The position numbers and the translations under genes are program-made. DNA of 64,000 nt. Origin: Paroedura picta (taxonomy: Eukaryota > Chordata > Lepidosauria > Squamata > Gekkonidae). A model generated the notes under the pieces. The model made no database searches. It had not been told where the DNA came from and saw only the letters and a program-made list of their open reading frames with translations. Below, one piece after another: positions 31,429 through 41,005 of this stretch. Numbering within the stretch: the first letter of the stretch is position 1; every line of letters starts with the position of its first letter. The stretch is taken from assembly GCF_049243985.1 (NCBI RefSeq), contig NC_135371.1, positions 2,753,501 to 2,817,500 of the forward strand, in the 5' to 3' direction.

Positions 31429-32969
31429 TTATACTTTTATATCTATGTGGGTTTTAAGATGTTGTTGAAGATGGCCACTACGACCAAATCTCTTTCCACA
31501 TTGTAAGCATTCAAAAGGTTTCTTCCCTGTGTGGGTTTTAAGATGTTGTTGAAGATGGCCACTACGACCATATCTCTTTCCACACTCTGAGCATTCAAAA
31601 GGCTTCTCCCGTGAGTGGGTTCTCTGGTGTTGCTGAAGGTTACTCCCCTTACAAAATCTCTTTCCACACTCTGAGCATTCAAAAGGCTTCTCCCCCGTGT
31701 GGATTATCTGATGCTGTTGAAGATGGTTCTTCCAACAGAATCTCTTTCCACACTCCAAACATTCAAAACGCTTCTCTGAGGGCCTCTCCCCTGTGTGGGT
31801 TACCTTATGCCGCTGAAGAGAAATATTATAAGTAAATCTCTTTCCACACTCTGAGCATTCAAAAGGCTTTTCGCTTGAGTGGGTTCTCTGATGCCGCTGA
31901 AGATAACTATTTTGAGTAAATCTCTTTCCACACTCTGAGCATTCAAAAGTCTTCTCTGCTGAGTGGGTTTTCTGATGCCGCCGAAAGTTACTCCTAATAC
32001 AAAATCTCTTTCCACACTCTGAGCATTCAAAAGGCTTCTCCCCCGTGTGGATTATCTGATGCTGTTGAAGATTGCCGCTGTGACTGAATCTCTTTCCACA
32101 CTCTGAGCATTCAAAAGGCTTCTCCCCTGTGTGGGTTACCTGATGCCGCTGAAGATAAATATTATAAGTAAATCTCTTTCCACACTCTGAGCATTCAAAA
32201 GTCTTCTCCGCTGAGTGGGTTTTATGATGCCGCCAAAAGTTACTCCTATTACAAAATCTCTTTCCACACTCTGAGCATTCAAAAGGCTTCTCCCCCGTGT
32301 GGATTATCTGATGCCGCTGAAGATAAATATTATAAGTAAATCTCTTTCCACACTCTGAGCATTCAAAAGGCTTCTCCCCTGTGTGGATTCTCTGATGTCG
32401 TTGAAGATGGCAACTCTGAATGAATTTCTTTCCACAATCTGGACATTCAAAAGGCTTCTCCCCTGTGTGGATTATCTGATGCTGTTTAAGATGGCTCTTC
32501 CAACAGAATCTCTTTCCACACTCCAAACATTCAAAACGCTTCTCTTCTGTGTGGGTTCTTTCATGCTCTCGAAGATAGGCTCTCCGAGTGAATCTCTTTC
32601 CACAACTTGAGCATTGAAAAGGTCTCACCATTGTGTGGGTTCTCTGATGACTTTGCAGATCACAGTAGGATGTGAATCGTTTCCCACACTCTGAACATTC
32701 AAAGCTCTTAGCCGCTTGGTGCCAAAGGAGCTGTGAATTGTATCTGAAGGTCTTTCCCTGCTGAATGGCTGTTCTTGCCTTCATGATCCTCTGCTTTGGA
32801 CAATGTACACTGCGCTGTTTTCCATCTGCATATCCAACCGTTCGACTGCTTCTCTTTATCTGGGGTATGTTTCTACCTCTTGTGTTTTCTTCCCAGTCTT
32901 CATTTTTAACTCCATCTAGCAACTGTTGAACCAATTCCACTCCCTCCTCATTCCTCTGATCATCCCCTG
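31429..32969 (-). CDS. Gene 4 finger exon: 15 C2H2 units
   Basis: Same order of units as gene 3. Contact residues differ at only two fingers: unit 3 is WSHQ (gene 3: WSHL) and unit 12 is WNHQ (gene 3: WSHQ). The long linker TGERPSEKR between units 11 and 12 is shared, but units 7 and 8 have the normal TGEKP. Unit 14 has [10 protein letters not shown]. All cysteines and histidines are present. Ends IDIKV. Confidence 0.92.
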
Positions 32970-35900
32970 CTGGAATAAAGTGAGAGATCCCATGAACACC
33001 TGGGAGGGCAGGTAAGGTCCCAAGGCATCTAGCTCACTGCAGGAGGAAGGGCTAATGGACTTCCACAGGTTGCCTCATCTTAGCCACCTCACCTCAACTA
33101 TCCCCAGAATATGTACTATTCAAGGATCCCTCATTACCCTCAAGAGCCACCACTGAGCTCCTGACCCTCCAAATCCCACTCCCCAGAAGGCTTCCCTCCC
33201 TCCTTACTTCTTGGCCTAATTGACTGTACCAACCCAAATGTTGCTCAGAAGAGAATCAGAAATCCCCCATGGCTATATCCCCTGCCTGTTCTCTTGGCAT
33301 AACGGGGAAGGAGACTCACTCTCAGCCAGCTCATTTGGGAAGGAGATTTGCTCTTGGGACCCTCCTGCCAAACTCTTCAGTCTTTCTTCAGATGCCAGGC
33401 CATGGTCTGTCTCCAGCAAAGGCTCTCTTATGCTTCTGGATCCTTTTGCTGAGAAAGAGAGAAAGTGATCATTCCTCTACGGGGAAGGAAAGGAATTTTT
33501 TTCGCACTGTCAGAAACATGGTCAAGATCATAGCCCATAATCCAAACCGTTTCAAGCGGGGCACATCTGTGGGGAAAGATACCCGAGTTCCTCTCAAAGA
33601 TTCCAGTGATTACTGAATGATCTGGCCTGACTTGACTTGCATTTTCTTGCTCCATATTGATTCATTTTATGTTGAGTAACTTAGGTTACAGCTAGAATAC
33701 TAAAGTGGTAACAAGAGGTACCATCTAGTAGAAGGTATTTCATGTATCAGATAAACCACTTAGCTTTTTGTGCTTGACTCTTGCAGAGCCGTAGAAAAGG
33801 TGCTGGTTAGTGCTGTAATGTTTTTACAATCTTCATAGAACTTTAGATACATTTTAAAGGCTCTACTTTATTTCTCTGTACTCTCCTTGTGAACCCACTG
33901 TACTGGGTGGTGCTCAGGGACAAAGAGTAGTGACCCAAAAGGATCCTGGCTTAGATCTTTTCCAGATCACTGGCAGAGCTGATCTTAGTAATCCTATTCA
34001 AGACTGAGTGGATGTGGTAAAGGCAACAGAGAAAGGAGGATCTGGCCCCTACCCAGGTCTTTCTGAGGGCCTCTCACCCCTGTACTTCAGGCCAGGACGC
34101 CTTCCCTGCCTTCGGTGACAGACACAACACTGGCCTCAGCTGCCCCTGGGAGAGCAGAATGATGTCTGATAGTTCAACAGTTTGATTCAGGCATCATCCC
34201 ATGGGTTGCAATTCGCACCATTGGCCCTTGTGTGAGACTCTTACCCAGAGAGATCACCGTCTCAGAGTTCTCCAGCATGACTTCTCTGTAGAGAGCTCTC
34301 TGGCTCGGATCCAGCAGGGCCCATTCTGCCTCGGTGAGAGAGACAGACACCTCCTTAAAGGAGAAGGGCACCTGAAAGAAAAGGCAGATTCTCTCCTCAG
34401 AGATGATATCAGGCAGAGAATGCAGACTGGACGGATAGGGCGTATGGCTTGGGAGGGGTAAAGGGAGCGACATACAGAGCATCTCTTGTCTAGAATCCTT
34501 GTAGAAAGGAGGGAAGATCCGGGCTGTTCCCCCTCATCTCCCCTACCTGGACAGGAAGTGAATCAGTCATTTCCACAGCTCCGAAAAGGTGACAGCCGAA
34601 CGGCATCTCTCCAGTGCCTGTTGGTGAGAGAAGGGAGGAAGGAGAGGCATTTGTCCTGAATCCCCATTCCGTTTGCTTCTTTCTTTCCTGCTCCATACAT
34701 CCCTGTCCCAGGAGTTTGAACCCTCACACTTTGTGCACAGCATATTCTTTCACCCTTTTCCCTAAAGTCCGGGAGAGGCAGAGGAGAAGCACCCAAGTGC
34801 CTCGGAGGGGATTGAAGTTGCCAACGCCTTTCAGGCTTCTGTGATTTTGGACGTGTGCCCTGAGAACTCTGGCACTCTGGAGGGGTCGGAGCCCATGACG
34901 CACTGGACACAAAGCAAGGAATAGAAGGCCGGGATATCATTTGGGTGTATCAGATGTCACAATAAACTCAAACCTCAGTGGTTCTTTAATATCCAGAATA
35001 TTAAACAAATCTGAACGCATTTTGCTGTGTGCCTTTTTGAAGGGGTATCAAAACTGAGAACAATATAAAGGTAAATGTATCCCCTGTGCAAGCACCGAGT
35101 CATGTCTGACCCTTGGGGTGACGCCCTCCAGCGTTTTCATGGCAGACTCAATACGGGGTGGTTTGCCAGTGCCTTCCCCAGTCATGACCGTTTACCCCCC
35201 AGCAAGCTGGGTACTCATTTTACCGACCTCGGAAGGATGGAAGGCTGAGTCAACCTTGAGCCGGCTGCTGGGATTGAACTCCCAACCTCATGGGCAGAGC
35301 TTCAGACTGCATGTCTGCAGCCTTACCACCCTGCGCCACAAGAGGCTCTAGAACAATATATAAAGGTACAATTAGTGATCATTCAAAAATAATAAATGCA
35401 TAACAAAGATAAAATTGAATAATGTAACGAATACATAATTTTTTTCAACAGGACACTTCAATAGAGAAACAATCTCTTAACAGAGAGTCTAAAACAAAAA
35501 AAACCATTAGAATTACGGTATTATGGTCACATGAATATGAACCTCTATCTAGTATATAAACGTGTATATTAGGTAAAGGTTCATACTGTAAATGCATCGG
35601 GATCTGTTTAATACATGTGGAATTGATGTCAAAGGAGACATCACCATCACATTTGGCCCCAAACCCAGATGTCCCTTCAGCACTTGTGGAGAATAAGGTC
35701 GGACTGGGGCCAAGCAGTACCCCAAGGCCTTTCCCAAACGTCCGGGGGGGGGGGGGGGAGGTTCAGGCCAGAGCCTTATTGCAGCATCCTATTCCCCCTC
35801 AGTGGCCTGCCAGACACCCCTATAGGCTCCGGTCCCAAACTATTCCCTGATCGCTAGCTCCTAGGAAATCATTTCCTGACCTCTGATCCCCAGAAGGTGG

Positions 35901-36931
35901 AGGCTCCCTTTGTCGACTAGGCTGAATAGCTCTGCCCAGGTTGGTCACCCTTTCTTCTTTTGAGTGGCTTCTCATAGAAGGAAGATGAGGGATGAATCCT
36001 TTATTAATGGGAGGAATTGCCCTCCATGGATTTGTCCCATGCCCTATGCTGGGTATGATGTGAAGAAGTTTTTAATCCTCTTCCTAAAACGAACTCTCTG
36101 CCCATCACACTCACAGGGTGTCCCAACTGGATGCACAAGTCCTTACCATGAGGGAGGGCATCCTGGACATGGCCCTGGACTTGGACCCGCTGCCCTTGCT
36201 CCAAGGATGCTCCTTCCACCTCAGAGAACATGACCTCGGTCTTCACGGATGGGGCCTGCAGCTGAAACGGCAATAAGAGAAGGGTACGAGATGGGATGGA
36301 AAAGAGACTAAGCGATGGATCCTGTCCCCCTCCCAGGCTCTGCCACCTTCCATCAGCTGCTCTGATGACTTACGTGAAAGGATAGGAAATTCTCTAGAAG
36401 AGGCTTCTGAAGGAGACTGCTAAATCTACCCTTTCACAAATGTTTGGCAGGGAATCTTTAAGAAGGGACCAAAACTCGTTTGAATTGGAGATACCTGGAG
36501 GAAAACCCTCTCACCTGCTCTGCCTGCCTCTTCTCCTCTGCCTGGCTTAGGACGAAACCTTCGGCCAGGGCCACCGCCTGGGAACTAGTCTCTGGCCCAC
36601 ATTCTCTGACCCAGCTCTGCATCTCCTGGGGCAAGATGGCCAGGAACTGCTCCAGGATCACCCGGTCCAGGATCTGTTTCTTCGTGTGTCTCTCTGGCTC
36701 CAGCCAGCAAACGCAAAGTCCGTGGAGCCAGCTGCAAACCTCTCGGGGCCCCTTGGCCTCTTGGTATCGGAACTGCCGGAAACGCTGCCCATCCGAGATC
36801 TCAGTGACCTGATGACTGATCTCTGGCACAGAAGTTCTCCAGAATTCGATACCATTGTGAATTTGGGTGGGAGGGAGGCCTTTAATTGCCATCTTGCCAG
36901 TTTCAGATCCTTCTATGTCCCGCTCTTCCAT
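31429..36931 (-). CDS. Gene 4: SCAN-KRAB-C2H2 zinc finger protein, mosaic
   Basis: Predicted 799 residues. Exons: SCAN 36515-36961 (ATG at 36931), linker 36147-36261, short exon 34547-34617, KRAB 34245-34371, post-KRAB 33320-33448, fingers 31429-32969; coding total 2400 bases, in phase. The SCAN exon matches genes 5 and 6 ([28 protein letters not shown]), while KRAB, its introns and the fingers match gene 3. The linker exon switches inside itself: it starts [16 protein letters not shown] as in genes 5 and 6 and ends [15 protein letters not shown] as in genes 2 and 3. The short-to-linker intron is 1529 bp because gene 4 keeps 371 bp that genes 2 and 3 lost. First exon ends at 37903. Confidence 0.9.
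35067..35349 (-). mobile_element. SINE type B (Sauria-like), gene 4 copy
   Basis: Same element, site and agaacaatat duplication as in genes 2 and 3. Genes 5 and 6 lack the whole surrounding stretch, and genes 1 and 7 lack the insertion. Confidence 0.85.
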
Positions 36932-37622
36932 TTCCTTCTTCTTCTCTTAGGTCTCTTCTGGCTATGAAATGATGCCTTTTGTCATGTGACTGTGAAGAGA
37001 GACTTCTTTTATTTGGGGGGGAGGGGGGGGACAAGAGACAGAGACAGTATCAGGTCACCAGGAAACCCAACAAGAATTGCCCTGGTGGGTCAGAACAAAA
37101 GTGCTTCTTGTGGTTCATAAACCAGGCTTAGTATCATTTGGCTACATCACGTACCAGGCTAGTTGAGAGACGCCTCCTGGCCTTGCGTATGTGTGCAGCA
37201 GAGTGCTGATGGTGGGTGTGTGGCTACATTAGCATGCCCTGCCCCTCAGAGGGGAGTCGCCTGGTGGTATAGTGGGCGGCCCTTGGGGGTGTTCCCGGGT
37301 GCACCGGAGCCTTTGCTGGTCTTTCCACCCCTAAAGAATTGAGTTTTTAGATTGTTTCACTCCGCTCCTAGGTGGGCCTTAGGCTTCAGCTGCCAGGCCT
37401 GGCCCTCCACAGTGGGAAGGCCTCTGGGTCTCAGGATGGGGCTGCAGCCGGTTCCTTCTTTCTCTTCCAACAGGGGGGAAAAGAGCAGCTTCCTGCTTTC
37501 TTTCGTTGTTGGCAGGTTAGAATGACCAGCCGCCCGATATCCCTTCCACAGACACCAATTCTCGCCCCACCCCAGAAAACCACACTGCAGCCGCACAGAG
37601 GCACAAGCCGGGCGCCCAGGAG

Positions 37623-37832
37623 GGATGTCAACCTCCAGGCGGGGCCTGCAGTTCTCCCGGAATTGCAACCGGCCTCCCCTGGAGGAATTGGCTGCCAGGG
37701 AGGGCTCTCTGGCCGGGACCCCATCATATAGCTCTCTGGTATCCCCAGCTGACCCCCCCAACCCAAAACCTGCGTTTCCCAGAATGCCCCTCCCGAAAGG
37801 CGCAGCACTTTCTCATCCGGGAGTTGGCAACC
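37623..37832. repeat. 210-bp intron-1 repeat with inverted ends, gene 4
   Basis: Same element and spacing to the first exon as in genes 2 and 3. Confidence 0.65.
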
Positions 37833-37902
37833 CCACGAGAAGGCCCCCCCCCGTGCTCCCGGGGCCTTAAAGTTTATTGACCCTCCCTCGCCGCCCCCTT
37901 AC

Positions 37903-38115
37903 CTGCGGGCGAACCCTCCCGGAAGGGACCGGCCAGACATGACGCTTTTCCGGTCATCTTTCCGCATTGAGAAGCCAAACCCCGTCCCCCGGAAAGGAGC
38001 CTGTCCTCCCCGCCCTCCCACCCCTGCTCGGCCACTCTCGCCGACGTCTCGCTGGTTTTAACCCTTCCAGTGCTGCAGGCAAAGGGAAAACGCCTGCCGC
38101 TCTCTCGGCTCCCCC
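37903..38115 (-). promoter_or_regulatory. Gene 4 first exon and CpG-rich promoter
   Basis: Donor CCCGCAG|GTAAGG at 37903; shared AACCCTTCCAGTGCTGCAG block at 38057-38078. Upstream of the block gene 4 keeps DNA that genes 2 and 3 have deleted. Confidence 0.65.
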
Positions 38116-38394
38116 CGCGGGGCTTCAGCCAGTTATAACACGGAGGGGAGGGACTGCCAGGGAGGATGCTGAATGTGTACAGGCCCTCTGCTTGCTCCAC
38201 ACATACAAGGCCTGGTTGCCACTGAATACGGGCTCCCCATAAACTTAGGGAGTGTGTGAAAAGGAAACGGGAAAAAATTATTTGCAGTCTTAAAGGTGAG
38301 CACCCAACTGTGTAGTACCTGAAGGAGGAGCTCCCTGGCCAAAATATAGGCAATCTTAGAGATCCTGCAAGTAAAATGCAGTTTTCAGAATGAC

Positions 38395-38470
38395 TGCCTC
38401 AGCCTCACCTACCTCACCGTTTGGGAGGGAGGCGATTGTAAGCCAAGCCTTCTTCAGGTGGTAAAAAGCA
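38395..38470 (+). mobile_element. SINE type A 3' fragment
   Basis: TCAGCCTCACCTACCTCACC and GGCGATTGTAAGCC; paralogue of the fragment at 12665. Confidence 0.5.
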
Positions 38471-38499
38471 GTTATCCCCTCTCAAAAAAATGTAACAGG

Positions 38500-38614
38500 G
38501 GAGCTCCCCACCTCCTTAGACAGTCCATTCCACTGTTGAACATCTCTGTGAAATTTCTCCCTGAATATCTATCCATTAGCATTCCACATGTAATTGAAAC
38601 CCATTACTGTAAAG
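38500..38614 (-). mobile_element. CR1 LINE fragment
   Basis: Paralogue of 12780-12908 (GGGGAGCTCCCCACC, AGTCCATTCCACTGTTGAAC). Here it runs straight into the next SINE with no BovB between them, which is the empty site for the insertion at 12909. Confidence 0.7.
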
Positions 38615-38765
38615 AGCCAGCCTGGTGTATTGATTAGGAGTGCAGACTTCTAATCTGGCGAGCTGGGTTCGATTCTGCACTCCCCCACATGCAGCCAGCT
38701 GGGTGACTTTGGGCTCGCCACAGCACTGATAAAACTGTTCGAACCAACTCTTCTTCGTCTCCTCT
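38615..38765 (+). mobile_element. SINE type A, internally deleted
   Basis: Head GAGCCAGCCTGGTGTATTGA and B box GGGTTCGATTCTGC are intact, and the middle is missing before CAACTCTTCTTC. Paralogue of the copy at 13236. Confidence 0.75.
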
Positions 38766-39096
38766 GCTGCATACAAGAACAGCTCCCGGACATCTTTAAT
38801 GAGCTATGATCTTTCTTTTGCTCAGTTTTCTCCGTGTTATAACAAGAGACTTCATCTAAGGTTGCCAACTGCCAGGAGGAGAAAAGTGTGGTGTTCCTTT
38901 AACACCATTTGGGATGTAGTTGAGGGATTCAAACATGGCTAAAACTCCTTCCAGTTAGCACATTTTATATATTGCTTTCTGTTATGGTACAATTTCTGTT
39001 CCTATTCAAGCTCTTCACAGGAGTCTCTATGATGCCCATGCCGGTCCTGCTGTCACCGTGCCTGGACACGGCACGTCCCATTAAGGGCAATCAAGT

Positions 39097-39102
39097 TTTA
39101 TT
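39097..39102 (-). terminator. Distal poly(A) signal of gene 5
   Basis: AATAAA on the gene strand, about 545 bp after the stop. Gene 5 shares with genes 3 and 4 the deletion of the proximal signal. Confidence 0.5.
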
Positions 39103-39359
39103 AAAGGTAGTAGGGAGAACTAGTTGTATAAAATAATACAGCTGAGTCTACACAGGAGGGAGAAGGAAGGCCCTTCCGCCCATAACCCCGGAGGGTTTTT
39201 TGATGCTGTTGGATACTGGCGCTCCTAGTGGCGGTTTAGGGTGGAAACTTCCATAAAACAAAACAAAATAATAAACGTCTTGACTCAGATATAGAACACA
39301 GTTAACAATGAGAACTTGCATTTATAATTCAATATTCAACATTCAGTGACTCAAATGTG

Positions 39360-39625
39360 ACTGCACTGTGATCAGTCACAACACAGTTCTCAGAGTGCTT
39401 CATTCCCATGTCTCCCTCCTGGCCTTGTGCATGTGGGGGGCAGAAAGCTGACAGCAGCCCCTCAGAGGTGAGTCACCTCGAGACATAACTGGAGGCCTTT
39501 GGGGGTGTCCCTATGTGCATTGGTAGCATTGCCAGCCTTTCTCCAACTAATTTCTTAACATTCTCCTCTCATGCCTTGGGCGGGCCGTAGCATTTGCTGG
39601 CAGCTCTGGCCCCAGAAATAGCGCT
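39360..39625. repeat. Intron-1-like direct repeat in the 3' flank of gene 5
   Basis: Same blocks as at 24020, matching intron 1 at 44065-44395, ending at the deletion junction GCGCTG|CCACTC. Confidence 0.6.
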
Positions 39626-39644
39626 GCCACTCAACTGAAACATG

Positions 39645-41005
39645 TTATACTTTTATATCTATGTGGGTTTTAAGATGCTGTCGAAGATGGCCACTCCGAC
39701 CAAATCTCTTTCCACATCGTGAGCATTCAAAAGGCTTCTCCCCTGTGTGGGTTATCTGATGCTGTTGAAGATAACTATTCTGAGTAAATCTCTTTCCACA
39801 CTCTGAGCATTCAAAAGGCTTCTCCCCTGAGTGGGTTCTCTGATGCCGCTGAAGGTTACTCCCCTTACAAAATCTCTTTCCACACTCTGAGCATTCAAAA
39901 GGCTTCTCTTCTGTGTGTGTTCTCTGATGATGTTGAAGATAAGCATTCTGAGTATATCTTTTTCCACACTCCAAGCATTCAAAAGGCTTCTCTCCTGTGT
40001 GTGTTCTCTGATGCAGTTGAAGAGTCCTCCTTTCAGTGAATCTCTTTCCACATTCAAAGCATTCAAAAGGCTTCTCCCCTGTGTGAGTTCTTTTATGCTG
40101 TTCAAGTTTCCCACTCCGATTGAATCTCTTTCCACACTCAGAGCATTCAAAAGGCTTCTCCCCTTTGTGAATCCCTTGATGCTTTTGAAGTTTGCTACTC
40201 TGAGTGAATCTCTTTCCACACTCTGAGCATTCAAAAGGTTTCACCCCTGTGTGAGTTCTCTGATGCTGTTGAAGACTGCCACTCTGACTGAACCTTTTTC
40301 CACAGTCTGAGCATTCAAAAGGCTTCACCCCTGTGTGCGTTCTCTCATGCTGTTGAAGACTGCCACTCTGACTGAATCTCTTTCCACACTCTGAACATTT
40401 AAAAGGCTTCTCCCCTGTGTGGATTCTCTGATGCTGTTGAAGATGGCAACTCCGCGTGAATCTCTTTCCACAATCCGGGCATTCAAAGGGCTTCTCCCCT
40501 GTATGGATTCTCTGATGCTGTTTAAGATGACTTTTCCAACTGAATCTCTTTCCACACTCCAAGCATTCAAAACGCTTCTCCCCGGTGTGGGTTCTTTCAT
40601 GCTCTCGAAGATAGGCTCTCCGAGTGAATCTCTTTCCACAATCTGAGCATTGAATAGGTCTCACCATTGTGTGGGTTCTCTGATGACTTTGAAGATCACA
40701 GTACAACCTGAATCGTTTCCGACACTCTGAACATTCAAAGGACTTAGCCGCTTGGTGACAAAGGAGCTGTGATATGTACCTGAAGGTCTTTCCCTGCTGA
40801 ATGGCTGTTCTTGCCTTCATGATTCTCTGCTTTGGAAAATGTACACTGCGCTGTTTTCCATCTGCATATCCAACCGTTCGACTGCTTCTCTTTATCTGGG
40901 GTATGATTCTACCTCTTGTGTTTTCTTCCCAGTCTTCATTTTTAACTCCATCTAGCAACTGTTTAACCAATTCCACTCCCTCCTCATTCCTCTGATCATC
41001 CCCTG
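39645..41005 (-). CDS. Gene 5 finger exon: 13 C2H2 units
   Basis: Leader [19 protein letters not shown]-like, then 13 units with all ligands. Contact residues (-1,2,3,6): LCDS, RAYE, WSHQ, RCHQ, QGSQ, QGSQ, QSKK, RGKQ, ERTL, QAYH, KSNR, QSYQ, RGHQ. Unit 1 has CRKRF in place of CGKRF. Unit 7 to 8 linker is KGEKP. Compared with gene 6, gene 5 has one more unit in the middle (7 and 8 against a single unit) and one fewer near the end. Ends IDIKV. Confidence 0.92.
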
